Of a stretch of DNA of 64,000 nt, positions 10,488 to 22,254 are shown piece by piece. Under the pieces are notes generated by a model, which saw only the letters and a program-made list of their open reading frames with translations, did no database searches and was not told where the DNA came from. A program made the translations under genes and the position numbers. This DNA is from Gammaproteobacteria bacterium (lineage in GTDB: Bacteria; Pseudomonadota; Gammaproteobacteria; Arenicellales; Poriferihabitantaceae). Position 1 is the stretch's first letter. Each line of letters begins with the position of its first letter. The stretch lies in contig JAHEGU010000002.1 in the NCBI GenBank assembly GCA_024644945.1, forward strand, positions 94,209 to 158,208. Reading direction: 5' to 3'.

Positions 10488-10940
10488 CTATCGTTTGATA
10501 TGGCAGCCCTGGCATTGCCCCACGAGACGCCCTGCAGGGTAGTAATCAGGCGGGTCCGCCTGCGCAGCGCTGCGTGCCATTGAAAGCTTGTCGCGAAAAT
10601 TTTCCATGTGTTGGTCTATGAGAGGGTGGTTAGATTCTTTCCCACCTGTATTGAGAGACCGGGAAATGATTTCTATATTTGAAAGTTCAGCATTGACCTC
10701 TTCTTTCTTGTTCGCTGATTGGTATTCTGTGTCAGAAAGTAATCTATCTAACTTGCCGATGCTGATCGCCATTTTCTGCATAGACGTCCTTACCTCCTGA
10801 CTTTCCAGATAAACGAAATCAGGCGGGTATGTGGCTTTGCGAATTTCGGCGCACCCTCCTAGCACTGCCGAAGCAAGTAGCACTGCGATCAAACTCAGAG
10901 GCGCATATGGGGCCTTTTTTGCAGATTTGGACTTAATCAA
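10488..10940 (-). CDS. Putative lipoprotein with C-terminal c-type heme motif CxxCH (cytochrome c'-like helical protein)
   Basis: Lipobox-like ...LASAVLGGCAEI and C-terminal GRLVGQCQGCHIKR; helical body. Confidence 0.6.
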   Translation of the reverse strand: MIKSKSAKKAPYAPLSLIAVLLASAVLGGCAEIRKATYPPDFVYLESQEVRTSMQKMAISIGKLDRLLSDTEYQSANKKEEVNAELSNIEIISRSLNTGGKESNHPLIDQHMENFRDKLSMARSAAQADPPDYYPAGRLVGQCQGCHIKR

Positions 10941-11371
10941 GTTATGCTTTCTAAATGTGCGTGTGTACCATTCTACGCTATCAACTCACAGCTGAATTAG
11001 GTTGATTTCGATCAAGTCAGTACACAGATGTTGGTCTATAAAATCGTTTAAATTTTTACGGGCACAAATTATTTAGTTGCTTCGAGAATAGTGAAATAAA
11101 ACCAAATTATCGACTAATAATTAAATGCAATCAATGTCGTAAGACCACATGTTTCTAACAGGCTGAACAAAACTCTAGAATTAGCCAGTTATCAAATTGG
11201 GTGATGGTCAGAGCGAGCAAGCGGGAAGCTTTTTACGGCACCGCGTGTCGTCAGCCTGATGAAGGCTGGAAAGTGCAGAGTTAAAGTCGAAGTATTTCTT
11301 ATACTTGAACCTAAATGACTGCTTATGCAATGTCGGCTGAACTAATCTGGCTGCGCACCTACTGACTTGAG

Positions 11372-14005
11372 CTAGTCTGGTGCGATGGATTTTTCTCGGC
11401 GCCTGCGCTGCACCCAAAATATCAATCCTAACAACAGCGTGGCCGGGATATAGAATACCTCCTTCGGCACACGATCTTTCTCGCTTCGGATTACGCCCAC
11501 CTCTACCGGTTGGTCACCATAATAATCGAACGACTTTCCAATTGACTCGAAAAATGGGGTGCCCGGAAAAGGTTCCTCAATCAGGGCCCTGTCATTTTCC
11601 ATAACTATATTAAGACCCGCAGTCTGCAACCGATCCGGGGCTTTTGCTTCATCACCGACCGGAACAAGTATAGTGGTACTGGTGATATCTCCGCTGTCAA
11701 AATCCGGCCCCTTGACCGTCATGGTGATAACACTGCCAGGCGCCGCGTCGCCTACGACCTCATAGATCATCGAAGGGGAAAGATCGTCGAAGGGCGGATC
11801 GACCCGATCGAGCCAGAATCCGGGTCGGAAGAGGGTAAATGCCACTAATAATAACGCGACGGACTCCCATATCCGATTGCGTATAACCAGCCAGCCCTGA
11901 GTGGCGGAGGCAAATAGCATCATCGCAATGACAGCCACCACAAACACGAAAATAGCCTTAGCTGGAGATACATCGATCAGCAGAAGTTCCGTGTTAAATA
12001 TAAACAGAAAGGGCAGCAGCGCGGTTCGAATGTCATAAGCGAATCCTTGCAGGCCTGTTCTAATCGGGTCACCGCCCGAGATCGCTGCCGCCGCGAATGC
12101 TGCAAGGCCTACAGGGGGCGTGTCGTCAGCCAGTATGCCAAAGTAGAACACGAAGAGGTGAACAGCGATCAAAGGTACGATCAGACCGTTGGCAGCCCCA
12201 AGGGTTATAATCACCGGGGCCATCAGCGAGGACACCACGATGTAGTTTGCCGTAGTGGGCAGACCCATACCGAGAATTAGACTCATCACGGCAACCAGGA
12301 TAAGCATCAGAATCAGGCTGCCTCCGGACAGAAATTCGACGAATTCCCCGACGACCTGATGGGCTCCTGTAAGGGAAATTGTGCCTACGATGATTCCTGC
12401 TGCACCAGTGGCCACACCAATACCGATCATGTTCCGTGAGCCGGAAATCATGCCATCCACCCATTCTCCAACACCGCGCCTGAAGGCTGTGCCCAGATGA
12501 CCGCTGCCGCGAAAAATCGCTTTAATCGGGTGCTGCGTAAGCGCGACTGTAATCATGGCAATGGTGGCCCAGAAGGCGGAAAGTCCCGGTGAGAGTCTTT
12601 CTACGATGATGCACCAGATCAAGATAACAATTGGCAGAATGTAGTAAAGCCCTGTAATGGCGGTGGCACCGGCCCTCGGCAATTCGGTTATTGGAGCATC
12701 GGGCGAATCGACAGTCAGATCAGGATGACGTGACGCAAGCCACAGCAGTATCAGGTAAAAGACCGAACAGCCAATCACCACGATGGTGAATGCCATATCA
12801 GGAGCGGCTGTTTTGATCCACCCCATTCCGTAATAGACGATCAGTCCGAGTATCGCGATACCGATAAACCCACCAAGAAACCCGATAATCTTGGTAGCAA
12901 ATGTAAGTGTAGAGGGGGGCTTCTTTAGCCCTTTAAGATCCATTTTCATGGCCTCAAGATGCACGATATATACCAATGCAATATAGGACACCAGTGCAGG
13001 CACCAGGGCATGTTTGATGATATCGGTATAAGCAATACCGGTAAACTCAGAAATGAGGAAGGCGGCAGCGCCCATCACGGGCGGGGTGAGCTGGCCATTG
13101 GTAGAGGACGCGACCTCTACCGCTCCTGCTTTCTCCGGGGAAAAACCGGTACGTTTCATCAACGGAATCGTAAACGTGCCGGTTGTCACGGTATTGGCAA
13201 TCGACGATCCGGAATAAAGTCCGCTCAGCGCCGAAGCCACTACTGCAGCCTTTGCAGGGCCGCCGCGAAAGTGGCCGAGGAGGGCAAAAGCAATCTTGAT
13301 AAAGAAATTTCCCGCACCGGCCTTTTCCAGGATCGATCCAAATAGCACAAACAGAAAGATCAGAGATGCCGAGACACCCAGGGCGACGCCGAAAACGCCT
13401 TCGCTTTGCATCCAGTAGTGCCACATGGCCTTGCCATAAGAGGCGCCCTTCCAGCGGATGGCATCGGGCAGGTTATCCGAGTGACCGAAAAACACATAAA
13501 GTACAAATACAGAAGCAACGATTACCAGCGGTAAACCGAGGGCGCGATAGACGGTTATCCCCAATACCAGCATACCGATTGTGGATATAACCAGATCACC
13601 ACCAGTTGGCAATCCCGCGCGAACTGCTATTTCGTTGCGCAACACCACGATATATAGACACGACATAATTCCAAGGGCCGCCAGAAGCCAGTCGTACCAG
13701 GGAATCGTGTCGCGAGGACTCGATTTGAAAAGCGGGAAAGCCATCGCGGCGAGAAACAGGGCAAACGCAAGGTGAATCAGGCGGGCATTGGAGTTGGTCA
13801 CCACCAGACTGATGCCGGTCATATCAGTCAGTGTAAACGGCAGATTGGAAGCGATATAGAGCTGAAACAATGCCCAGATAAATGCCACTCCTGGTATCAG
13901 GTTGCGCATTAACCCTTGTGGATTTCGCGCACCGGTATCAACCGATGCGACAAGATCGTCCGCGGTTACGCCAGTCTTGGCGCTAGTTTCTGAATTGCCT
14001 GCCAT
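11372..14005 (-). CDS. TRAP transporter fused permease, 4TM/12TM (TAXI type)
   Basis: 877 aa hydrophobic fused DctQM-like protein (ALSGLYSGSSIANTVTTGTFTIPLMKRTGFSPEKAGAVEVASSTNGQLTPPVMGAAAFLI; LGMGLPTTANYIVVSSLMAPV; FGILADDTPPVGLAAFAAAAISGGDP). Confidence 0.95.
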   Translation of the reverse strand: MAGNSETSAKTGVTADDLVASVDTGARNPQGLMRNLIPGVAFIWALFQLYIASNLPFTLTDMTGISLVVTNSNARLIHLAFALFLAAMAFPLFKSSPRDTIPWYDWLLAALGIMSCLYIVVLRNEIAVRAGLPTGGDLVISTIGMLVLGITVYRALGLPLVIVASVFVLYVFFGHSDNLPDAIRWKGASYGKAMWHYWMQSEGVFGVALGVSASLIFLFVLFGSILEKAGAGNFFIKIAFALLGHFRGGPAKAAVVASALSGLYSGSSIANTVTTGTFTIPLMKRTGFSPEKAGAVEVASSTNGQLTPPVMGAAAFLISEFTGIAYTDIIKHALVPALVSYIALVYIVHLEAMKMDLKGLKKPPSTLTFATKIIGFLGGFIGIAILGLIVYYGMGWIKTAAPDMAFTIVVIGCSVFYLILLWLASRHPDLTVDSPDAPITELPRAGATAITGLYYILPIVILIWCIIVERLSPGLSAFWATIAMITVALTQHPIKAIFRGSGHLGTAFRRGVGEWVDGMISGSRNMIGIGVATGAAGIIVGTISLTGAHQVVGEFVEFLSGGSLILMLILVAVMSLILGMGLPTTANYIVVSSLMAPVIITLGAANGLIVPLIAVHLFVFYFGILADDTPPVGLAAFAAAAISGGDPIRTGLQGFAYDIRTALLPFLFIFNTELLLIDVSPAKAIFVFVVAVIAMMLFASATQGWLVIRNRIWESVALLLVAFTLFRPGFWLDRVDPPFDDLSPSMIYEVVGDAAPGSVITMTVKGPDFDSGDITSTTILVPVGDEAKAPDRLQTAGLNIVMENDRALIEEPFPGTPFFESIGKSFDYYGDQPVEVGVIRSEKDRVPKEVFYIPATLLLGLIFWVQRRRREKSIAPD

Positions 14006-14134
14006 AGTATTTTTTCCTTCGTGTTTTATTTAATAGAAGTTCAAAAAATTGGAAACCGACCAGTGTCAGACTACCCAGGCGAAGTTTTATCGACCGCGAA
14101 GGTGCTTGGAATACATAAAGAAGGTCGTTGGGCC

Positions 14135-14164
14135 CAAAAAAAAGGGCGGCCTCTCGCCGCCCTT
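14135..14164 (-). terminator. Intrinsic terminator between the TAXI binding protein gene and the TRAP permease gene
   Basis: Minus strand AAGGGCGGC-loop-GCCGCCCTT followed by TTTTTTTT (stem arms 14156-14164 and 14142-14150; U-tract continuing to about 14136). Confidence 0.85.
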
Positions 14165-14176
14165 ATTGTGGGCTGT

Positions 14177-15151
14177 TTACATCCAGCCGCGTTCTTTGTA
14201 GTACTTTATTGCGCCATCATGCAGCGGCGCCGAGATGGCATCTGTGATCATCTCCTCTTCGGTAAGGTTTGCAAACGCCGGATGAAGTTTTTTAAACTGA
14301 TCAAAATTATCGAATACGGCCTTTACAACTACGTACACTGCGTCTTCCGATACATCGGCGCTGGTGACAAATGTCGCGCCAACACCAAAGGTCTGTATAT
14401 CGGCATCATTGTTATACATTCCGGCGGGGATCACGGCTTTACGATAATAGGGATTATCCGTAACCAGTTTGTCGATTTCAGGACCCTCCACGCTCACAAG
14501 ATGCGCTGCGCAGGTTGCCAGAGATTCCTGGGTGAGTGCGGATGGATGCCCCACGAGCCAGAAATAGGCGTCGATCTTGCCGTCACACACAGCTTGTCCG
14601 GTTTCCGCTGATTTCATCTCTGCCGCCAGTTTAAGGTCGCTGCGCTGCCAGCCCAGAGCTGTCTCGATAACTTCCCAGGTGCCACGGGTGCCGGAACCAG
14701 CGTTGCCTATGTTGAGGCGTTTGCCTTTGGCGTCGGTGAGTGTGTTGATACCCGAATCGTCGCTGGCAATGACCGTGACCGGTTCAGGGTGTACGGAAAA
14801 CACCGCGCGCAGGTTTTCGAACGGCCCTTGATCCGCAAATTCCGAGGTGCCGTTATAAGCGTGATACTGCCAGTCAGACTGTGCGACGCCAAATTCAAGT
14901 TCGCCTGCACGTATGGTATTGATATTGTAAATTGAGCCACCGGTCGATTCGGCCGAACAGCGAATTCCGTGTTCTTTGCGGTCTTTATTTACCAGCCGGC
15001 AAATGGCGCCGCCGGTAGGATAATAAACACCGGTGACGCCGCCGGTACCTATGGAAATGAATTGCTGATCTTGTGCTTGGACGGCTCCGGCGGCCATACC
15101 TGCTAGCGCGATGTTGGCGGCAATTACGCAACCGAGAAGTGATTTTTTCAT
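14177..15151 (-). CDS. TAXI family TRAP transporter solute-binding protein
   Basis: Signal peptide then FISIGTGGVTGVYYPTGGAICRLVNKDRKEHGIRCSAESTGGSIYNINTIRAGELEFGVAQSDWQYHAYNGT. Confidence 0.95.
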   Translation of the reverse strand: MKKSLLGCVIAANIALAGMAAGAVQAQDQQFISIGTGGVTGVYYPTGGAICRLVNKDRKEHGIRCSAESTGGSIYNINTIRAGELEFGVAQSDWQYHAYNGTSEFADQGPFENLRAVFSVHPEPVTVIASDDSGINTLTDAKGKRLNIGNAGSGTRGTWEVIETALGWQRSDLKLAAEMKSAETGQAVCDGKIDAYFWLVGHPSALTQESLATCAAHLVSVEGPEIDKLVTDNPYYRKAVIPAGMYNNDADIQTFGVGATFVTSADVSEDAVYVVVKAVFDNFDQFKKLHPAFANLTEEEMITDAISAPLHDGAIKYYKERGWM

Positions 15152-15453
15152 AGTGTAAACTCTTTGTTGTGGTGTATTAAAAATGACTCACGGCAAAATC
15201 TAGGATAAGTCATCAACATAACTAAAACAAATCACGCTGCAGAGTTCTTGAACAAGATTAATCTGACTCTCGCAGCGCTTCATTTTTTGTTTGTAATAGC
15301 TAGTAGATAACAAACTACTGTGAAATGTCAAAGAGATTGGAGAGGTAGAATATATAGTTTAGCAATTTCAAACAGTTTTACTAGTTATATCAATAGGATA
15401 TTAGCAAAAATGCGTCGCGCTATCGTTGCAGTGTTATTGAACCTGCAAGACTT

Positions 15454-16443
15454 TCAGGTCTGCAGAACGACTTTGGGTGCCGCACATTTACCCTCTAGCA
15501 GATCACGAAAAGCCGCTGCGCCTTCCGCGAGAGGTCGTTGCTCCAACCAGCTCAGTCCTCCCAACGCTCCGCTGTACAGCTTGTCTAGGGTGACACGCAT
15601 GTCGACCGGTGAGTAGGTGTAACAACCAATAAAGGTGATTTCCTGTAATGTCAGGCGTCTGATGTCCATTCCCCCTTTATTGTCCATGAGCCCGATGTGG
15701 ACGATCACGCCACCTGGTTTTACTGAATTTACCGCCATAGTTCGCGTCGACTCCCCCCCAACGGCGTCAAGAATTATGTCGAAATCCGATTCCCTTGGCG
15801 GTTTTGAAATCGGGTCAAAAGCTTCGAGCGAAGTATGCTGGCGCACCGTGTTGAGACGCAGCTCATTGGTCTCAGCGATCTTCAGGTTCTCAACTCCTTT
15901 ATCCTTAAGAATTAGCGCAGTTAGCAGCCCTACAGATCCTGCACCAACGACCAGAGCCCGGCATTCGCTAATGGGTCGGTGTAGCGTTCGTTCTCCGAGC
16001 AATACCGCATGTAAAGCAGTTGCGCCGGGTTCGGTCAGTGCGGCTTGAGCGCTATTCATATCTTCCGGTACTGGAATCAGGTTTCTTTCTGGAATCGCAA
16101 TACGCTCGGCAAAAGCGCCAGCGCGATACATGCCAATCAGATCCCGCTGCGCGCAAAGGTTTTGCCGGCCATCTAGACATTCGTTACATTCACCACAGGT
16201 GATCAATGGATTGAGTACGACTTTGCGACCGGGCTCCGATCCTTCAACTACCGTACCCACCGCTTCGTGGCCCAGTATCAGTGGTGGCACCCGTCGGGAG
16301 TCGTGTCCGAGGTAAGCATGCATGTCGGACCCGCAAATTCCAACAGATTCAATTGCAACCAGAGCGTCATCGGGTTCAGATACGGGTGCGGGCTCTTCCC
16401 GATAAGTCATTTCCTTATTCGCGGTATATACGAGTGCCTTCAT
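15454..16443 (-). CDS. Zinc-dependent alcohol dehydrogenase family protein (candidate sulfopropanediol dehydrogenase partner)
   Basis: GICGSDMHAYLGHDSRRVPPLILGHEAVGTVVEG; structural Zn Cys cluster CGECNECLDGRQNLC; Rossmann VVGAGSVGLLTALILKDKG. Confidence 0.9.
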   Translation of the reverse strand: MKALVYTANKEMTYREEPAPVSEPDDALVAIESVGICGSDMHAYLGHDSRRVPPLILGHEAVGTVVEGSEPGRKVVLNPLITCGECNECLDGRQNLCAQRDLIGMYRAGAFAERIAIPERNLIPVPEDMNSAQAALTEPGATALHAVLLGERTLHRPISECRALVVGAGSVGLLTALILKDKGVENLKIAETNELRLNTVRQHTSLEAFDPISKPPRESDFDIILDAVGGESTRTMAVNSVKPGGVIVHIGLMDNKGGMDIRRLTLQEITFIGCYTYSPVDMRVTLDKLYSGALGGLSWLEQRPLAEGAAAFRDLLEGKCAAPKVVLQT

Positions 16444-16520
16444 AGGGTTATTCCAAATCTTGGGTTTCTGGATCCGTTCACCAGTACAGATGAGCTGTCG
16501 CAGGAGAACGTCGAGTTAGG

Positions 16521-17294
16521 TTATTTAGCGGTAAATCCACCGTCTACGTAGAGCGTTTGCCCGGTAATAAAAGACGATGCCGGTGAAGCAAACAAAACCG
16601 TAGCGCCGAATAAGTCGTCAAGTTCACCATTGCGTCCAATAGTGGTCTGATTTGCCGCCCAGTCACGGGTATCTGAATTGGAAAATACAGGCCCGGTGAG
16701 TTCGGTCGGAAAAAATCCCGGTGCAATGGCGTTACAGGTGATGCCGAATTTTGACCAGGCTTCTGACATCGCTCGAGTGAGCTGGCAGATTCCTGCTTTG
16801 GACGCTCCGTAGGGCAATCCGTTGGGAAATGCGCGAGCAGATTGCAGCGAGGCGATGTTGATAATTCGACCGTAACCTCGAGCGCGCATACCCTCGAGGA
16901 AACATCTGGAGAAGAAGAATGGTGTCGCCAGGTTTATATTCAGGGTTTTATCCCAGCTCTCAAGAGATACCTGATCCGTCGGCTGGCGCAGATTAATTCC
17001 CGCTGCATTGATTAAGCCGTCAACTGTACCAAAAGCTTCAGTGCATGCAGTCGCGACCTGTTCCAGATTTCCTCGATCCTGCAGATCCGCGACAACGTAG
17101 CCGCACTGGCTCAATTTTTCAATTTCAATGCACGCTGATTCAAGTTCTTGTTTGCGGCGTGCGACCAGCACCACATTAGCGCCGGCTTCTGCAAGGAATC
17201 CAGCCATAGCCCGCCCGATTCCGGAACTTGCGCCTGTGACCACAAATGTCCTGTCGGCTAAACCGAACTTCTGTTCCAGTAACTTAGCTTTCAT
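16521..17294 (-). CDS. SDR family oxidoreductase
   Basis: TGASSGIGRAMA, NAAG, YGASKAGICQLTRAMS and FITGQTLYVDGG. Confidence 0.93.
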   Translation of the reverse strand: MKAKLLEQKFGLADRTFVVTGASSGIGRAMAGFLAEAGANVVLVARRKQELESACIEIEKLSQCGYVVADLQDRGNLEQVATACTEAFGTVDGLINAAGINLRQPTDQVSLESWDKTLNINLATPFFFSRCFLEGMRARGYGRIINIASLQSARAFPNGLPYGASKAGICQLTRAMSEAWSKFGITCNAIAPGFFPTELTGPVFSNSDTRDWAANQTTIGRNGELDDLFGATVLFASPASSFITGQTLYVDGGFTAK

Positions 17295-17312
17295 ACGCGC
17301 TGGTTGGCCTGA

Positions 17313-18614
<1,302 letters not shown>

Positions 18615-19056
18615 TCACTCATCACCTCAGGCAAACACATAGATTTTAATTCCTCCTCTGGTTTGGTTTGGTTTGTATCAGGGGGATCCTTAACGAACCT
18701 TCCTGTGCAGATTTGGTAATGGTCCAAACGCGTCCAAACCGGATAAGGAGTATGGTACGTGCGAATACCGAATAGCAATAAAAATATCCAGACCAGGAAG
18801 TTTCAAATTAAGCATAAAATGAGACCCCTGGTTCCATTTTGTCAGAAAGCCTGAGCCCCTGCAATTTGTAGAGATGCGGATGGTGTTAAGGCCAAGAATG
18901 AAATCTTGGTCCATTTGCCTCCGCTTTAGGGCATCTGGCGCCTGATGCGCGTTCTGCTTGGGGCTGGACCTGCAAATCCGAGAATAATTATGGCTTCGGC
19001 GCTGACACCCTGATTTTTTCAGGATGACGGTGGTAAGGGTGAGGATGATCGCGATA

Positions 19057-20667
19057 TCAGGCCCAATCCTGTTTGACCATGTCAGCACATTTTTCTCCGA
19101 TCATGATAGTCGGCGCATTGGTATTGCCTGATACGATATTTGGCATGATCGATGCATCGGCTATTCGCAGTCCTTCGATTCCGTGGACCCGAAGACGGGT
19201 ATCGACCACGGCCTGGGGATCGCTGTCTGGTCCCATTTTGCAGGTGCAGGCGGGATGATAGATAGTCGTAGCGGTGTTGCGCGCGTGTTCAAGCAATTGC
19301 TCATCCGTCTGTATATGTTCACCGGGATCATGCTCTCCGGTGATCAGTGGTTTTAACGCTGGCATACCGGCAATCCGGCGTGACACCTTCATACCGTCTA
19401 TTGCAATCTGGCAATCCAGGTCCGTGCTGAGGTAATTTGGCTGAATGGATGGGTATTCATATGGGTCCGCTGAATTGATATTGACTTCCCCTTTGCTCGA
19501 CGGGCGCAACTGGCAGACCGAAGAAGTGAATGCGGAAAAATCGTGCGTGCCTTCTCCCGGGCTATCGGAGCTAAGTGGCTGATAGTGGAATTGGATATCT
19601 GGTCGTTCAACGCCATCCCGGGAGCGCGTGAAGATTGCCACCTGACTCGCTGCCATAGCCATCGGCCCGGTGCGAAACGCCATGTATTCCAGTCCGATCA
19701 GCATTTTTCGCAGTGGATTACTGATCTCATCATTCAATGTCGGCTGACGGCATTTGTATACTGCTCGGATTTGCAGATGATCCTGAAGGTTCTTACCGAC
19801 CCCAGGCAAATCCACTACGCTGTCGAGGCCCAATTTTTGGATTAAGCTACCCGGTCCAATGCCAGATATCTGAAGAATTTGCGGTGAGCCAATAGCGCCA
19901 GTACTGAGTATAGTTTCCCGGGAAGACACCGCATGCTGAATCTGTCGTTTGTGAAGGTACTCCACTCCTGTGACTCGGTTCCTTTCCAGAAGTAGTCTTG
20001 ACACCTGCGCGGAGGTGATAATTGTCAAGTTTGGGCGCGATCGAGCAGGTTTCAAATAACCGGTCGCGGTGCTGCAACGCCAGCCTTTACGCGCAGTAAG
20101 CTGGAAGTATCCAACCCCTTCCTGGGTAGGGCCGTTGACATCATCATTTGGTGGAATTCCAGATTCAATAGCGGCCTGAATAAATGCGTCCGTAATTTTT
20201 CTACGCAGGCGAATATTAGATACGGATAAAGGGCCTCCCGAACCATGATAATCATCGGCGCCGCGCTCTTGATCTTCGGAACGTTTAAAGTAGGGCAGCA
20301 CATCCTCAAAGCTCCAACCGGGATTTCCTGCCGCATCCCAAAGGTCGTAATCTTCAGGCTGGCCTCTCACATATAAAAGTCCGTTAAGAGAGCTTGATCC
20401 TCCCAGAACCTTTCCGCGGGGCCACTTGAGCTGGCGGCCGTTTAAGCCGGGGTCAGGATCAGTGATATAACACCAGTCAACCGCCGGGTTGTGCATGGTC
20501 TTGAAGTATCCGACCGGTATGTGAATCCAAGGATTCCAGTCTTTGGCACCCGCTTCCAATAACAAAACTCTGACCTCAGGATCCTCGCTCAACCGGTTTG
20601 CGATAACACATCCCGCGGAACCTGCTCCGACAACGATATAGTCATAGCTTTCTTTTTCTTCAATCAT
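19057..20667 (-). CDS. GMC family oxidoreductase (choline/alcohol dehydrogenase-like)
   Basis: [63 protein letters not shown]-terminal [29 protein letters not shown]. Confidence 0.95.
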   Translation of the reverse strand: MIEEKESYDYIVVGAGSAGCVIANRLSEDPEVRVLLLEAGAKDWNPWIHIPVGYFKTMHNPAVDWCYITDPDPGLNGRQLKWPRGKVLGGSSSLNGLLYVRGQPEDYDLWDAAGNPGWSFEDVLPYFKRSEDQERGADDYHGSGGPLSVSNIRLRRKITDAFIQAAIESGIPPNDDVNGPTQEGVGYFQLTARKGWRCSTATGYLKPARSRPNLTIITSAQVSRLLLERNRVTGVEYLHKRQIQHAVSSRETILSTGAIGSPQILQISGIGPGSLIQKLGLDSVVDLPGVGKNLQDHLQIRAVYKCRQPTLNDEISNPLRKMLIGLEYMAFRTGPMAMAASQVAIFTRSRDGVERPDIQFHYQPLSSDSPGEGTHDFSAFTSSVCQLRPSSKGEVNINSADPYEYPSIQPNYLSTDLDCQIAIDGMKVSRRIAGMPALKPLITGEHDPGEHIQTDEQLLEHARNTATTIYHPACTCKMGPDSDPQAVVDTRLRVHGIEGLRIADASIMPNIVSGNTNAPTIMIGEKCADMVKQDWA

Positions 20668-20786
20668 ACCAGGGTCAATTCGGATTCAATTGATAGAGGA
20701 ATAACCACGCTACATTTGAAATCGGGGCTTTACAGTCCCCGTCCCGTTGCGGTTTTCGGCTAAGGGAAAAGAGTTTCTGCGAATGC

Positions 20787-21497
20787 TTAATCGAGGTTTA
20801 TCAGACTCTTAAGGCTCTTTTTACGCTTCTTTTCCTTGGCATCGAAATCTTCTAGACAGCTGCCTTGAACAACCATTGCGCACTCGAGGTAATCGACAAT
20901 CTCAACCACGGCGGCGCGGATCGCTTTGCCTGCGGGGGTTTTTTTATACTTGCCTAAGTCCCCTGAGAATTTGCCTCGGGACAAGCCTAAATTGAATCCG
21001 AAGCCGCCGCTTCTCGCTTCAACAGTTCTGTTGTAGGCGATTTCCCCTGAGTTAGTATCGACTACCCGCAGGTCGAGCGCCATATATGCCTTATTGTTCT
21101 TACCCCCGATCCTGACCCCTGAAATGGTAAATCCTCCACCGGTGCCTTCTGTGTTTTCCTCGTATGCTGTCACCGTGCCCAGCACAAGGTACTGCGCACC
21201 AGTCAGTTCACCGATTTTAGAGCGGGTGCCCTTGGATATTCGCCCGGATGCCGACAAATCCTGCTCATCTAGAACCGTATAGAGCTTGTCTCGCTCAACT
21301 ACGCTAAAACTGCCGTTGTTCGCTAGTTCATTAGTAACCATACTGGCCAGATCTCTTCCAACCCCTCCATACCACCAGTATGCGCCAGAAGTATTGCTGA
21401 AATCCGCCACTCCAAGCCTGGGTTCAGAAGCCAGGGTGTGACTGGTAGCGAAACCGGTGAAAATTACGACCAGTAACGCAATTCTAAGTGTTTTCAT
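20787..21497 (-). CDS. CsgG-family protein
   Basis: Signal peptide MKTLRIALLVVIFTGFATSHTLA; LGVADFSNTS...GRDLASMVTNELANNGSFSVVERDKLYTVLDEQ...GAQYLVLGTVTAYEE. Start trimmed from the ORF track to the ATG at 21497. Confidence 0.8.
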   Translation of the reverse strand: MKTLRIALLVVIFTGFATSHTLASEPRLGVADFSNTSGAYWWYGGVGRDLASMVTNELANNGSFSVVERDKLYTVLDEQDLSASGRISKGTRSKIGELTGAQYLVLGTVTAYEENTEGTGGGFTISGVRIGGKNNKAYMALDLRVVDTNSGEIAYNRTVEARSGGFGFNLGLSRGKFSGDLGKYKKTPAGKAIRAAVVEIVDYLECAMVVQGSCLEDFDAKEKKRKKSLKSLINLD

Positions 21498-21675
21498 CGA
21501 ATAACCCTCGCCTTTGGAATGATAACTTTCTATTTTTGTATAGGTGCAATTATAGTGGACAGTCGGGCTGTCGTCCTGTGAACTATTCACTTTTCGGCTG
21601 TAAACCTGTCGCTAGTGCGTATTGATATATCTACTCCAATGCTTATATATACCCCAGTGATCTAGTGGATTCGGC

Positions 21676-22008
21676 ATGCAAACAGACCTAAGTATCAGCA
21701 ACGACGCTGTTGCGCGTATTAACCAGCTTCTAGCCTCAAAGGAAAATCCGGGACTTATGCTCAGGATATATATCCAGGGCGGTGGTTGCTCGGGCTTCCA
21801 GTACGGTTTCCAGTTTGATGACACCGCGCAGGAAGATGACATTGCTATCGAGCAATCCGGCATCAAGGTCGTCGTCGATATGCTTAGCTTGCAGTATCTG
21901 GGTGGCGCAGAGATCGATTTCAAGGACGACATCATGGGCAGCCGGTTTCTGGTCAATAATCCAAATGCCTCCGCCACCTGCGGGTGCGGCTCTTCGTTCT
22001 CTATTTAG
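21676..22008 (+). CDS. erpA: Iron-sulfur cluster insertion protein ErpA
   Basis: A-type carrier: LRIYIQGGGCSGFQYGFQFD...GSRFLVNNPNASATCGCGSSFSI. Confidence 0.93.
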   Translation: MQTDLSISNDAVARINQLLASKENPGLMLRIYIQGGGCSGFQYGFQFDDTAQEDDIAIEQSGIKVVVDMLSLQYLGGAEIDFKDDIMGSRFLVNNPNASATCGCGSSFSI

Positions 22009-22107
22009 TCTCCTGGTTTTTCTCACACGTCCTGAGCGGTAATCCTAGTTGAGGCCGCTGATATAACAAGTGTGTTGCAGCGCAAAATATTATTGCATCA
22101 CCTGAGT

Positions 22108-22136
22108 AAGGCGCAGGCGCTCCTCGACTCGCCTTT
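22108..22136 (+). terminator. Possible weak terminator downstream of erpA
   Basis: AAGGCG...CGCCTTT inverted repeat with an alternative AGGCG...CGCCT pairing; short T-run. Confidence 0.4.
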
Positions 22137-22192
22137 ATTCAGACTCTGAATTTAAGCGATATAAAATTCCCACAAAAAAAATGTTGGAAAAC

Positions 22193-22221
22193 CTTGTGCA
22201 TCAGGAACCCAGACCCCACTT
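22193..22221 (+). promoter_or_regulatory. Candidate sigma-32-like heat-shock promoter upstream of grpE
   Basis: CTTGTG - 15 bp - CCCCACTT, resembling the CTTGAA / CCCCAT-T consensus; 34 bp upstream of the grpE ATG. Confidence 0.45.
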
Positions 22222-22254
22222 ACCCCGGCATAGAGCAGCCAATAATCATCGACA

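Noticed and set aside
14021-14611. 196-aa plus-strand ORF over the TAXI binding-protein gene
   Set aside because: Fully antisense to a clear family member and spans its terminator; composition not protein-like.
18690-19088. 132-aa minus-strand ORF in the hpsN/GMC gap
   Set aside because: Low-complexity, no family resemblance, overlaps the GMC 3' end; more likely an untranslated leader region.
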